Assembly (NCBI RefSeq): GCF_000826145.2 | Contig: NZ_LN651336.1 | Location: 229,501 to 293,500 of the forward strand | Direction: 5' to 3' | Length of the DNA: 64,000 nucleotides | Origin: Sporosarcina koreensis | Lineage (GTDB): Bacteria > Bacillota > Bacilli > Bacillales_A > Planococcaceae | In this document: positions 43,154 through 51,216 of the stretch, piece by piece | Numbering within the stretch: position 1 is the stretch's first letter | Layout of the letters: every line of letters begins with the position of its first letter | Translations under genes and position numbers: made by a program | Notes under the pieces: generated by a model | The model's input: the letters and a program-made list of their open reading frames with translations, nothing else | Database searches by the model: none | Told to the model about the DNA's origin: nothing

Positions 43154-43174
43154 TAACCGTAATGATTACGATTG
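43154..43174 (-). promoter_or_regulatory. Zur-type box of rpmG
   Basis: About 17-18 of 20 consensus positions match, with the central CGTAAT-G-ATTACG dyad perfect. It lies 43 bases upstream of the rpmG start. Confidence 0.82.
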
Positions 43175-43250
43175 TCAACGATTTTTTTCTTACATACTTT
43201 GATGAGCTGGTCCGTACTGAGTTCCTCTGCCAGCCGGAAGGATCAGTTTG

Positions 43251-43382
43251 CTCATAAACCTTGGCGTTCCGCTCATAAACTGCACAAAGTGCCCATAAAA
43301 GCTCTCCCTTCGCTCATAAACTTGCAATAGTGCTCATAAAACCAGAATTCCGCTCATAAACCACCCTCCAGCGCTCATAACT
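43251..43382. repeat. Periodic array: seven CTCATAAAC cores every 20-21 bases
   Basis: The core starts at 43251, 43272, 43292 (CCCATAAAA), 43313, 43333, 43353 and 43374, so spacings are 21, 20, 21, 20, 20, 21 (mean 20.5, two helical turns). A G precedes six of the cores (GCTCATAAA). The 11-12 bases between the cores are not conserved. On the other strand the core is GTTTATGAG. The 423-base gap 43176-43598 holds no supported gene; to the right of the array only a terminator is seen. Confidence 0.9.
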
Positions 43383-43541
43383 TCACAAATCCTTCCTCGC
43401 CAGGCCTCATCCAATACATAGGAAGAACGCAGAGTGACCGGCCTGTCCCCATTTTGATGAACCAGCCGGACAGCCTCCCGATCCACAGCAAAACCAATGG
43501 AACCGGAGAAAACCTGTACGTAAACATTGTCAGGAACACAT

Positions 43542-43569
43542 AAAAAAAACGCACGGCGGCCGCTGTGCG
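43542..43569 (-). terminator. Terminator of the gene at 43599-43838
   Basis: CGCACAGCGG and CCGCCGTGCG stem on the minus strand followed by eight T. Confidence 0.9.
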
Positions 43570-43598
43570 TTCTTGTTTTCAATAGATGACCGACTTTA

Positions 43599-43838
43599 TC
43601 ACTTCACCGAGTCGACCGCCTGTTTTGCCTGCAGCAATGTCAGCCCGAACTCCTGCCGAAGAATTTTGACTGTCTCGATGTCGGAGGCAGTCTCGCGGGT
43701 CTCCCGGGCATACGCCTGGATCCGTTTCCGCTCTTCGGGGTCCAAGGAGGTGAATGGCTTCATATCACCGTCCCCTTTGTTTCTGAGCATGATGAACAAC
43801 ACCAGCAGAATGAGCAGCGCTGTAATTCCCGAAGACAT
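43599..43838 (-). CDS. Small membrane protein with L7/L12-like C-terminal helix-turn
   Basis: The 79-residue protein has one N-terminal membrane helix (GITALLILLVLFIML), a basic/acidic linker (DPEERKRIQAYARETRETAS), and the C-terminal ETVKILRQEFGLTLLQAKQA. That last part resembles the ribosomal L7/L12 C-terminal motif (IK.VRE.TGLGLKEAK..V). GGGAGGTG lies 6 bases ahead of the ATG. It is monocistronic. Its role is unknown; the motif may recruit a translation-factor-like partner to the membrane, which is speculation. Confidence 0.75.
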   Translation of the reverse strand: MSSGITALLILLVLFIMLRNKGDGDMKPFTSLDPEERKRIQAYARETRETASDIETVKILRQEFGLTLLQAKQAVDSVK

Positions 43839-44078
43839 CCTCTCACCTCCCTCGCTTTAGAATTCATCCTCCTCATGCTATCACACTTTTTCCTGACCAC
43901 CTGTTCAAAAGGTTCAAGGCTGCGCTCACCGGAGGTTTTTTGGTTATCCTGCCTTGTCGGCTTACAGTGAGCATCCTCCACCCCCAGCCAGCGATGCACA
44001 GAATCCACGTGTTGATTAAAATATTTCCAGCCGGGCATATTGGCAAGGAATGATAAGCATGACGAAGGAGCGATCACT

Positions 44079-44576
44079 TTGGTATCCCATAACTCAAACA
44101 CCCGTCTTCCTCAAAATCTCCGGCAACGGGACATGTGTGCTGCGCGCAACCTGTGGTCCGGTCTGCTGTTCGGGGTCGGAGCAGCCGCCTTTGTCGATGA
44201 GACCGTTTTTCACCAGTTGCTGCGCTGGCATCATTTCTACGATAAGTCGACCACGGATGTCGGTTTGATCTCTGATGGGCTGTTCCATGCGTTCAGCTGG
44301 TTTGCAACGATTGGCGGACTTTTCATCTTTGCCGACCTGCGGCGGCGCAGCGCCCTCCGTCTTCCCAGATGGTGGAGCGGGGTTCTTCTTGGAAGCGGGA
44401 TGTTTCAGCTCTACGATGGCACAGTCCAGCACAAACTTATGCGCCTCCATCAAATCCGGTATGTCGACAACTTGGCCGTCTACGATTGGATATGGAACCT
44501 GATTGCCGTTCTTCTTATAGTCGCTGGTCTGTTGCTGGCATACCGCACCCGAAAGGACACGCTCCATGAAGAATGA
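44079..44576 (+). CDS. DUF2243 membrane protein
   Basis: The 165-residue protein has four membrane helices and matches DUF2243: NLWSGLLFGVGAAAFVDETVFHQLLRWHHFYD, SDGLFHAFSWFATIGGLFI, and MFQLYDGTVQHKLMRLHQIR. Conserved His residues (FHQLL..HHFYD, QHKLMRLHQI) in or near the membrane suggest metal or heme contact. TTG 44079 has AAGGAG 7 bases ahead; an upstream ATG in frame lacks one. It overlaps the CtaG gene by 11 bases. This DUF2243-CtaG pair is common and suggests a role in copper or oxidase assembly. Confidence 0.87.
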   Translation: MVSHNSNTRLPQNLRQRDMCAARNLWSGLLFGVGAAAFVDETVFHQLLRWHHFYDKSTTDVGLISDGLFHAFSWFATIGGLFIFADLRRRSALRLPRWWSGVLLGSGMFQLYDGTVQHKLMRLHQIRYVDNLAVYDWIWNLIAVLLIVAGLLLAYRTRKDTLHEE

Positions 44577-45393
44577 CCATCTTGTTCACCATCTTCCGGC
44601 TTCAGGCGATCCGGCTGTTACGCTGGGCGGCTTTTCTCAACCTCTTCTGGCCCTGCTGTTCGCAACAGCCATCATTCTCTATATTGTCGCCGCAAAACAG
44701 ACGGGCCGACATTACAGGAGGTGGCCGGTCTCCCGTGTGATTTACTGGATTGCAGGAGTTCTTTTTGCATGGCTGTCAGTTGCAGGGCCTGTCGCTGACC
44801 GGGCTCATACCGACTTCACTGCGCATATGGTCGGCCACCTCTTCCTGGGGATGCTATCTCCTTTGCTCCTTGTGCTGGCGGCTCCCATGACTCTCATGCT
44901 GCGGACTCTTCCCACGGAAGCGGCACGCAGGCTCACCCGTCTGCTGAAATGCCGGTTTTCCCGACTGGTGACACATCCTGTCACGGCAGCCATCCTCAAC
45001 TTGGGAGGTCTGTGGCTGCTCTATACTAGTGATCTTTATTCACTGATGCACACATACCCGTCCCTTTACTTGCTTATCCATTTCCATGTGTTCGCAGCGG
45101 GATATGTGTTCACGGTATCCATGCTCTATGTCGACCCGTCTCCCCATCCGCACTCCTATCAGTTACGTTCAGCCGTACTGCTAGTCTTTCTGGCAGGTCA
45201 TGCGATTCTGTCGAAGTTCATCTATGCACACCCGCCAGCCGGCGTTCCGGCAGAACAGGCCCAAGCCGGAGGACTGGTTATGTATTATGGCGGCGATGCC
45301 ATCGACGCTTTTCTTATCTTTTTCCTTTGTCTCCAATGGTACCGCTCTGTCCGCCCACGGCAAAAAGGCGGCCGGAAACTCCGGCAATCCTAA
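44566..45393 (+). CDS. CtaG-type cytochrome c oxidase assembly membrane protein
   Basis: The 275-residue protein has seven membrane helices and the caa3_CtaG features: DFTAHMVGHLFLGMLSPLLLVLAAP with two membrane His residues, LYLLIHFHVFAAGYVF, and VFLAGHAILSKFIYAH. These His pairs are thought to handle copper for the CuB centre of terminal oxidases. It overlaps the DUF2243 gene by 11 bases, so the pair is translationally coupled. The quinol oxidase at 17.6 kb is one possible client. Confidence 0.88.
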   Translation: MKNDHLVHHLPASGDPAVTLGGFSQPLLALLFATAIILYIVAAKQTGRHYRRWPVSRVIYWIAGVLFAWLSVAGPVADRAHTDFTAHMVGHLFLGMLSPLLLVLAAPMTLMLRTLPTEAARRLTRLLKCRFSRLVTHPVTAAILNLGGLWLLYTSDLYSLMHTYPSLYLLIHFHVFAAGYVFTVSMLYVDPSPHPHSYQLRSAVLLVFLAGHAILSKFIYAHPPAGVPAEQAQAGGLVMYYGGDAIDAFLIFFLCLQWYRSVRPRQKGGRKLRQS

Positions 45394-45444
45394 CTGGTTC
45401 CGGTCATTCACCGCCTATGATTGCAGGAGCTTCAGCCGCAGCAT

Positions 45445-45798
45445 TCAAGCTTCCCTCAGTATCTTCTCCATCTTCTTGCCTTTCGCCAATTCATCGATCA
45501 GCTTATCCATATAGCGGATCTCCTGCATGACCGGTTCTTCGATGTCTTCCACACGCACTCCGCAGATGACGCCTTTCACGAGGCGCCGGGCCGGGTTCAG
45601 TGCAGGGGCTTGTTCGAAGAAAGTCTCGAAATCGGTTTTGTCTGCAAGCACTTTGCTGAATCCTTCCTCCGTGAAGCCCGTCAGCCAGTGGATGATCGTA
45701 TCGACCTCTTCCTTCGTCCGGCCTTTTCGCTCCGCTTTCGCGATATATAATGGATACACGTCCGCAACCGGCATCGTATAGATCTTATGCTTCGTCAT
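45445..45798 (-). CDS. DUF2200 family protein
   Basis: The 117-residue protein is a typical DUF2200 member. [32 protein letters not shown] and IIHWLTGF cover the first half, then [49 protein letters not shown]. It is soluble and cytoplasmic; the fold resembles the MmcQ/YjbR-like helical proteins but the role is unknown. GGGAGAG lies 6 bases before the ATG. It is downstream of an XRE regulator gene on the same strand. Confidence 0.88.
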   Translation of the reverse strand: MTKHKIYTMPVADVYPLYIAKAERKGRTKEEVDTIIHWLTGFTEEGFSKVLADKTDFETFFEQAPALNPARRLVKGVICGVRVEDIEEPVMQEIRYMDKLIDELAKGKKMEKILREA

Positions 45799-45813
45799 CA
45801 GATTCTCTCCCTG

Positions 45814-46398
45814 TTAAACGTTCTGGTAAAACAGACCGTGCTCTGTACAAAATGACAATAACATGCCGTGCCGGCGGTTTGCAATTCTGGCTTGCAGCGC
45901 CCATTCCGGATACTGTTTGAACACTTGGATCTGGTCTCCTGTCGCGAATGCGACAAATGAAATCGAATGGTCTTTGTACATAGGATGATTACTGGAGACA
46001 TATAACTCCCCGTCGATCTTTTCACAGATCATCATGTGCTCTCCTGCCGCTTTCCCGGCTGTCAGCGGATCCAGTTTCCGGCCGCAGCATGCCACCGATG
46101 CACTGCCCGTGCATACGGAAATATTACCGCACGACGGACATACAAAATAGTTTGTTTTTTTCATATTGCCTCCTGTGAGATCACCGGCGTCCAATCCGCC
46201 GGCCAGAATGTCTTCGATGTGCACACCAAGAAGGAAGGACAGCTCAGGCAGCAAGGACACGTCCGGATATCCTGCACCCCGCTCCCACTTGGAGACGGTG
46301 CGGTCGGACACCTGCAGCCGATCCGCCAGGTCTTTCTGTGTCCATCCTTTTTCCCTGCGCATCTGCTGGATTATACTGCCCGTCTTTTCCATATCCAT
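45814..46398 (-). CDS. XRE-family regulator with desulfoferrodoxin-like zinc-ribbon domain
   Basis: The 194-residue protein has an N-terminal helix-turn-helix (IIQQMRREKGWTQKDLADRLQVSDRTVSKWERG). A metal-ribbon segment follows (FVCPSCGNISVCTGS, then VACCGRKLDPL, about 86-112). The C-terminal beta domain (VSSNHPMYKDHSISFVAFAT) resembles desulfoferrodoxin/neelaredoxin-like sequence. Such fusions occur in Firmicutes XRE proteins; the ribbon may sense redox or metal. Its gene lies upstream of DUF2200 with a 15-base gap, so they are probably co-expressed. Target genes unknown. Confidence 0.85.
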   Translation of the reverse strand: MDMEKTGSIIQQMRREKGWTQKDLADRLQVSDRTVSKWERGAGYPDVSLLPELSFLLGVHIEDILAGGLDAGDLTGGNMKKTNYFVCPSCGNISVCTGSASVACCGRKLDPLTAGKAAGEHMMICEKIDGELYVSSNHPMYKDHSISFVAFATGDQIQVFKQYPEWALQARIANRRHGMLLSFCTEHGLFYQNV

Positions 46399-46450
46399 CT
46401 CTCATCGTCCCCTTCCTGATGAACTTATCGTACACCGCAGACAGTCCTCT

Positions 46451-47014
46451 TCACAACAAACGTTCCGTAGAGTCGGCTTCCCACTCTTCCCGCAGGATGC
46501 CCATCCGGATCGAATCATAATAGGCCCCGTCATGGAACCGGACATTCCGCATGCGCCCTTCGAGCTGCATGCCGAGTTTCTCGCCGACCCGCATCATCCG
46601 GTGATTGCCGGACCATGTCGTCAGGCCTACACGAGGCACCGGCAGTGTCGTGAAAATATGAGCGATCCACATCGTCAATGCCCTCGTTCCGACTCCTTTG
46701 TTCCAATTACTTCCTTCATGGATGGCGATGCCTGTCTCCAGCCAGATTTGTGTGGTGTCCTCAAAATAATAGGACACGATTCCCCAGACGACTCCTTCTG
46801 CCTCGATCACCCACATCTCCTCGCAGCCGACCCAGCCGGGTGCTGTCTCCATGAATTCACCGAGAGGCTTTGCATGATGAGGAAAGTAAGGCGCATCCCA
46901 CTGCTTCCACTCCGGCGATTCTTCTTTGTAGATCAATTCCCATAACCGCGGCAGATCCCGCTGCTCGATCGGCCGGATCACCAATTCTTCATCTCTGTAC
47001 ATACTGTTCCCCAT
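46451..47014 (-). CDS. GNAT family N-acetyltransferase
   Basis: The 187-residue protein is a RimJ/RimL- or SpeG-like acetyltransferase: LVIRPIEQRDLPRLWELIYKEESPEWKQWDAPYF opens it, LETGIAIHEGSNWNKGVGTRAL carries the acetyl-CoA loop, and NHRMMRVGEKLGMQLEGRMR is the C-terminal motif. Similar proteins are often annotated as acetyltransferases in Bacillus with the WDAPYF segment. ATG 47014 has GGAAGGA about 10 bases ahead; 47002 is an alternative. It stands alone. Substrate unknown. Confidence 0.87.
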   Translation of the reverse strand: MGNSMYRDEELVIRPIEQRDLPRLWELIYKEESPEWKQWDAPYFPHHAKPLGEFMETAPGWVGCEEMWVIEAEGVVWGIVSYYFEDTTQIWLETGIAIHEGSNWNKGVGTRALTMWIAHIFTTLPVPRVGLTTWSGNHRMMRVGEKLGMQLEGRMRNVRFHDGAYYDSIRMGILREEWEADSTERLL

Positions 47015-47073
47015 TCCCTCAGTTTCCTTCCATCCTACCATACAATTCGGTGAATAAGGCGAGACATAGAAAT

Positions 47074-47100
47074 CCCTGCGGCAAATGGTCTGCCACAGGG
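47074..47100 (-). terminator. Terminator of the YibE/YibF operon
   Basis: CCCTGTGGCA and TGCCGCAGGG pair with one mismatch on the minus strand, followed by ATTTCTAT. Confidence 0.65.
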
Positions 47101-47120
47101 TTCCGCTCCATAATACGAGT

Positions 47121-47882
47121 TCACTTTCCGGACTTCCTAACGAGATACGCAGCACTCATCCAGGACGAAACCGGAATCACGAGCGCGACACCGATCCCCG
47201 CGCTGAAGACGAGCAGCACCTCCGAGCTGAACACTTTCGCATTGACGATCTCCCCGAGGTTGTACTGCAGATCCTTGAACCAGATGAGCAGGCCGAGATA
47301 GCCGCCAAAGAACGCGAAGAATAGCGTATTTGTATCCGTCCCAAGAATATCCCGGCCGACTTCCATTCCGGAAGCCGCCAATTCATCGCGGCTCATGAGC
47401 GGATTGCGCCGGTGCATCTCCTGCATGGTCGACGTGATCGAAATCGCGACGTCGAGAATCGCTCCGATCGTACTGATGATCACGACGGACGCTCCGATCT
47501 TCACGAAGTCGACGCCGACATATAAGGAGAAGCCACTCAGGGAATCGGCCTCCTCCTCACCGAAGCCCTGGATCATCAGCGCTTCTGACAGGTAGACGAT
47601 GAACAGCAGCAGGACACTGATGACGAGCATCGTTGAGATGAATGCGATCACCGTTTTGCTGTTCACCTGATTGATGTAAAACAAGCCGATGCAGCAGACG
47701 AGGATGCTTGCGATAAATGTGATGATGATCGGATTGACAGACGGATTCGTCATGAAGAACAGCATGAAGAACAGCACGCCGAAATTCAGGAACAGAGCGA
47801 AGAACGACCGCAATCCGCTCGATCCGCCGACCCACACCATGACCAGCAGCAGAACCGCCCCAAGAAGTATGATGACATTCAC
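47121..47882 (-). CDS. YibE/F family membrane protein (YibF-like)
   Basis: The 253-residue protein has six to seven membrane helices. GAILDVAISITSTMQEMHRRNP, SGMEVGRDILGTDTNTLFFAFFGGYLGLLIWF is the conserved YibE/F core. It overlaps the larger YibE-like gene by 4 bases (ATGA), so the two subunits are made together. The family is predicted to be a membrane transporter or permease of unknown substrate. Confidence 0.88.
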   Translation of the reverse strand: MNVIILLGAVLLLVMVWVGGSSGLRSFFALFLNFGVLFFMLFFMTNPSVNPIIITFIASILVCCIGLFYINQVNSKTVIAFISTMLVISVLLLFIVYLSEALMIQGFGEEEADSLSGFSLYVGVDFVKIGASVVIISTIGAILDVAISITSTMQEMHRRNPLMSRDELAASGMEVGRDILGTDTNTLFFAFFGGYLGLLIWFKDLQYNLGEIVNAKVFSSEVLLVFSAGIGVALVIPVSSWMSAAYLVRKSGK

Positions 47883-49018
47883 AGCGCCGCCCTCCTTCTT
47901 CGGATGAAGTACAGGACCGTGTAAAGGGTGATTGGAATGGACAGGACGATACCGATGCCGCCAGTCAGCGCCCGTGCGACTTCAAGCGACAGGTTCATCG
48001 GCAGTGCGAAACTCAGAGAGGATGCATTCCGCAAGTACAGCAGGAGCATCGGCAGTGAACCGGTCAGATACGCAAAGAACAGGATGCTTGTGATCGTGCC
48101 CATGATGTCTTTCCCGATATCCAGTCCTGACATCTTCAGTTCATGCATCGGGATATCCGGATTACGGTGCTGCAGCGCGAACAGCGACGACGAAATCGTG
48201 ATTGCCGTATCCATGATCGCCCCGAGCGAGCCAATGAACAGACCTGCGAAGAATACGGTCCTATATGGACGTGTCAGGAATTGCATCTCTTCATATCGGA
48301 GCCCCTTACCGTCCATCAGCCAGATGACGGCGGCCGCGATAGCGAGCGATATCGCGGTCGCGATCAAGGTAGCGATGATGGCCGCATAGGTCTTTTCATT
48401 GAATCCGCTCACCAGCAGCAGCGACACGACAGTGAACAGCACAGCACAGACGCCGGCGATGATCAGCAGACCTTTCGGGAAATGATCGGTGTACAGTTCC
48501 AGGGCCACCGTCAAGATGAGGACATTCGCCGCAAAACTGACGAGGGCGAGCATCCCTTTCCGGCGGCCGATCGCAAGCAAAGTGAGCACGAACAGCCACG
48601 CGATGAGAACGACATACCCATCCCGTTTCAGATCGATCACTTGTCCGGTCAGCAGCCCGTCCGCCGTCCGGTCCTTGCCGATCGTCAGGAACACCCGGTT
48701 CCCGACTTCATATTGCTGGTCATAGACGCCCGAGTGGGAATAGATGTTTTTCAATGCGATCCACTCACCCTTGTGCTCACCATTCCGCACTTCTGCGACG
48801 AGCTGCTGCGTCACGAGGGTGTCCCGGTTGCCATGCTCGTCCGTGACAGCTTCCCGACCTGCGTCGTGCGTCTTGACGATCAGACCGATCGGCCTGTCGT
48901 ACAGAGATTCGTTATGGTGCACCGCAAACAGCGAACCGACGAACAGCACCGCAAGCACTGCGTACAGCCAGACCGCCTGTCGCCCGAGCACCAGTTTTTT
49001 CAGAGTAAACCCATTCAT
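47879..49018 (-). CDS. YibE/F family membrane protein (YibE-like)
   Basis: The 379-residue protein has an N-terminal membrane anchor (about 10-25) and an extracytoplasmic OB-like domain (YEVGNRVFLTIGKDRTADG). The YibE/F membrane core follows (SLGAIMDTAITISSSLFALQ, SGLDIGKDIMGTITSILFFAYLTGSLP). GGAGG lies 7 bases before ATG 49018; the frame is open to a TTG at 49024. It is the first gene of the two-gene operon. Both proteins share the core, so they likely form a heteromeric permease. Substrate unknown. Confidence 0.88.
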   Translation of the reverse strand: MNGFTLKKLVLGRQAVWLYAVLAVLFVGSLFAVHHNESLYDRPIGLIVKTHDAGREAVTDEHGNRDTLVTQQLVAEVRNGEHKGEWIALKNIYSHSGVYDQQYEVGNRVFLTIGKDRTADGLLTGQVIDLKRDGYVVLIAWLFVLTLLAIGRRKGMLALVSFAANVLILTVALELYTDHFPKGLLIIAGVCAVLFTVVSLLLVSGFNEKTYAAIIATLIATAISLAIAAAVIWLMDGKGLRYEEMQFLTRPYRTVFFAGLFIGSLGAIMDTAITISSSLFALQHRNPDIPMHELKMSGLDIGKDIMGTITSILFFAYLTGSLPMLLLYLRNASSLSFALPMNLSLEVARALTGGIGIVLSIPITLYTVLYFIRRRRAAL

Positions 49019-49152
49019 GTACAATCCTCCAGAAGGTGATCCGGAGAACCGACCGGGATCACCAATACCATTTTCGTTTCTCTATCGTACCATGAAATCA
49101 TATTGTCTTTTTCCTCGGGAGAATCTTCAGCTGCAATTTGTCAAATTCCCAC

Positions 49153-49174
49153 AACAACTGGTAAACTAGTTGTT
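49153..49174. promoter_or_regulatory. AACAACT-N8-AGTTGTT dyad before the coiled-coil gene
   Basis: Perfect 7-base arms at 49153-49159 and 49168-49174 lie 22 bases before the start codon at 49196. Position suggests an operator over or just past the promoter. No regulator is adjacent. Confidence 0.4.
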
Positions 49175-49195
49175 ATCGTGATTGGAGGAGTAGCT

Positions 49196-49825
49196 ATGAC
49201 GGCACCCCAGATGATGTCGGTCCACAGAGCACTGGCAGAACTGAAGACATTGAACGACCGGATCGAAAAAGCGGTCCGGGATGCGGAATTCATCGCAACG
49301 GATCGGAAATCCGCTGAAAAGGTGAACGGACTCCCGATCGAGGAATTCGAGAAGACCCTGCAGGGCGGGTTCGACAAAGCTGTCTCCCTCATCGAGCGGC
49401 GCAACCGCCTGAAGGAAGCGATCGTGCAGTCGAACGCCACCACGGAAGTGACAGTCGGCGGTGAAACGATGACGGTCGCCAAAGCGATCGAGCGGAAGAC
49501 GTCGATCCAGCTGGAGGAGGACCTTCTGGCAGCGATGATCGCGAAACGGCGTCAGGCTGTGAACCGGCTGACGATGGAGAACGATACATTGCCGCAGCGG
49601 CTCGAGGCCTACTTGGCAGAAATTCTCGGAAAGAAAGAGACTGCCAAGAAAGAGGAAGTCGACCTGCATACGAAGGCGTTCCTCGCACGGAATGAGTTCA
49701 TGCTCATCGATCCGCTCCATCTCAGCAAACGGATCGATGAACTGGAAGAACGCATTTCAGCTTTCAAGACGGACGTCGACGCCGTCCTCTCCGAGTCGAA
49801 CGCGATCACACAAATCACCATCTGA
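49196..49825 (+). CDS. Coiled-coil protein of unknown function
   Basis: The 209-residue protein is almost entirely charged helix: HRALAELKTLNDRIEKAVRD near the N-terminus and SKRIDELEERISAFKTDVDA near the C-terminus. It has no signal peptide, membrane segment or cysteine. The layout resembles DIP1984-like proteins and small phage structural proteins, but no family can be claimed. ATG 49196 has GGAGGAG 5-6 bases ahead; the frame is open further upstream without a ribosome site. It stands alone with a dyad in its leader. Confidence 0.72.
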   Translation: MTAPQMMSVHRALAELKTLNDRIEKAVRDAEFIATDRKSAEKVNGLPIEEFEKTLQGGFDKAVSLIERRNRLKEAIVQSNATTEVTVGGETMTVAKAIERKTSIQLEEDLLAAMIAKRRQAVNRLTMENDTLPQRLEAYLAEILGKKETAKKEEVDLHTKAFLARNEFMLIDPLHLSKRIDELEERISAFKTDVDAVLSESNAITQITI

Positions 49826-49952
49826 TCTGTTGTCCTGCATGGATACCTGAAAACGGCAACCACAAGACCCTTCGTTTACCGGAGTTTGTTTGGGACAATA
49901 AGCAAAACCGGCCAACTTACACTTATGATTCTAATGAATAGTTGAAGAGAAC

Positions 49953-50017
49953 TGAAAGCTCAGCGCTTACAGCTCAAAGCTGTAAATCTTACGTATCAAA
50001 GTTCTTACACTGTAAAG
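49953..50017. repeat. Weak periodic repeat with AAAG(C/T)T cores
   Basis: TGAAAGCTC at 49953, TCAAAGCTG at 49974 and TCAAAGTTC at 49996 are 21 and 22 bases apart, each followed by a CTTAC or GTAA element. TTACAGCT/AGCTGTAA also forms a perfect dyad here. The gap 49826-50208 otherwise holds only a terminator. Confidence 0.35.
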
Positions 50018-50120
50018 TTCAACCGATAACGCACAACGCTCTTTCAAATCTTGGACAGACAGTTGCGGGGTTCTTGTGCCGCCCGCCGTTTCCTGCCAAG
50101 CTGGGTAGCCTGTGCATCCG

Positions 50121-50152
50121 AAAAAGCCGATGGATCTCCCATCGGCTTTTTT
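50121..50152. terminator. Terminator of the pnuC-nadR-nudix operon
   Basis: AAAAAGCCGATGG and CCATCGGCTTTTTT arms around a short loop, usable in both directions. Confidence 0.88.
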
Positions 50153-50208
50153 GCATATCTCGCTGGCGCCCATCGCTGATTCCGTATGACCTATACGGTC
50201 CACTCCAT

Positions 50209-51126
50209 TCACTTCCAACGGTCCGGCACCCAGGCTGGATTGTAGCGGTACAGTTTCGATGGTCGGTAGGCGCCCGTCGTGACCTCCTTGCCTGTGTCGA
50301 GCACCATCTCCTCGGCATACCGTCGGAACTGGACTTTGTTCAGCGGGCGGCCGAGGATCACTTCGTAGACCTGCTGGAGATCCGGCAGGGTGAACTCCTC
50401 CGCGACGAGGTTGAACGCGATGTTGGTATAGTTCACCTTGCCGCGCAGCCGTTCGAGCGAGTACAGGATGATTTCCGCGTGGTCGAAAGCAAGGCCGTCC
50501 CGTTCCGTGATCGTTACGGACGTCTGCGTATTCGTCCCCTGCGTCACCGTCACCCGTTCCAATCCGGCACGGACCACCGTCTCCCCGGATGTCAGTTCCA
50601 AGCGGATCTGTTCCGTGCGGCGGGCCGTGCCGCCAAGCACTTCATCGTGCGTATCCAGCACCGTATCCCGAACGGTGAACCAGGCAACCTCCTCCGCATC
50701 ATCCCCCGCCTGCAAAGAAGGCAGCCGGCTCTGGTCGACGAGCGCCAGATAGCTGACGCTGACGATCCGCATCCGGGGGTCCCGGTCCACCGCACTCCAT
50801 GTATAGAGCTGTTCGGCGTAGATCCCTTCGACGCCGGTCTCCTCCTTCAGCTCCCGGCGGACCGCTGTGTCGAGATCCTCATCAATGCCCATGAAGCCGC
50901 CGGCAAGCGCCCAGTCCCCCTTATACGGATGACCGCCCCGCCGGATCAGCAGCAGCTGCAGCTCCTTCGCCGCCTTCTTCCGCCGGTCCTGCACCGTATC
51001 CGTCGCCACGGTGAAGATGGCCATATCTGTCGTGATCGACGGCTTTTCGTACCGGTCCTTCTCCGTCTTCCTGTATTGTTCGATGAACTCCTGCTCCCCG
51101 AGTTTCCGCAGTTCCTGCTCCTCCAC
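50209..51126 (-). CDS. NUDIX hydrolase with NrtR-like winged-helix domain
   Basis: The 305-residue protein has an N-terminal NUDIX domain with the box GGFMGIDEDLDTAVRRELKE-ETGV (about 75-98). A C-terminal winged helix (VAEEFTLPDLQQVYEVILGRPLNKVQFRR) matches NrtR-type NAD regulators or ADP-ribose pyrophosphatases. GTG 51126 has GAGGG 7 bases ahead; a GTG at 51180 in the same frame lacks a site. It lies downstream of nadR and pnuC, so a role in NAD metabolism, as repressor sensing ADP-ribose or as hydrolase, is likely. Confidence 0.85.
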   Translation of the reverse strand: MEEQELRKLGEQEFIEQYRKTEKDRYEKPSITTDMAIFTVATDTVQDRRKKAAKELQLLLIRRGGHPYKGDWALAGGFMGIDEDLDTAVRRELKEETGVEGIYAEQLYTWSAVDRDPRMRIVSVSYLALVDQSRLPSLQAGDDAEEVAWFTVRDTVLDTHDEVLGGTARRTEQIRLELTSGETVVRAGLERVTVTQGTNTQTSVTITERDGLAFDHAEIILYSLERLRGKVNYTNIAFNLVAEEFTLPDLQQVYEVILGRPLNKVQFRRYAEEMVLDTGKEVTTGAYRPSKLYRYNPAWVPDRWK

Positions 51127-51216
51127 AATGACACCCTCTTCCGATTTGTCGATGTAGTCGTATTCTACGCATTCCGGCACGGGAAGACAAGCGGGTGTCA
51201 GCGGACGGGGTGCGCC

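Noticed and set aside
43251..43382. CRISPR array
   Set aside because: Repeats are only 9 bases with 11-12 base intervals, far below CRISPR repeat and spacer lengths, and no cas genes are present.
43334..43582. 82-codon minus-strand frame
   Set aside because: It begins inside the terminator of the neighbouring gene and ends in the CTCATAAAC array; no ribosome site.
43760..44101. 113-codon minus-strand frame with protein-like segment FLANMPGWKYFNQHVDSVHR
   Set aside because: It overlaps two better supported genes and has no start signal; a relic cannot be excluded but is not supported.
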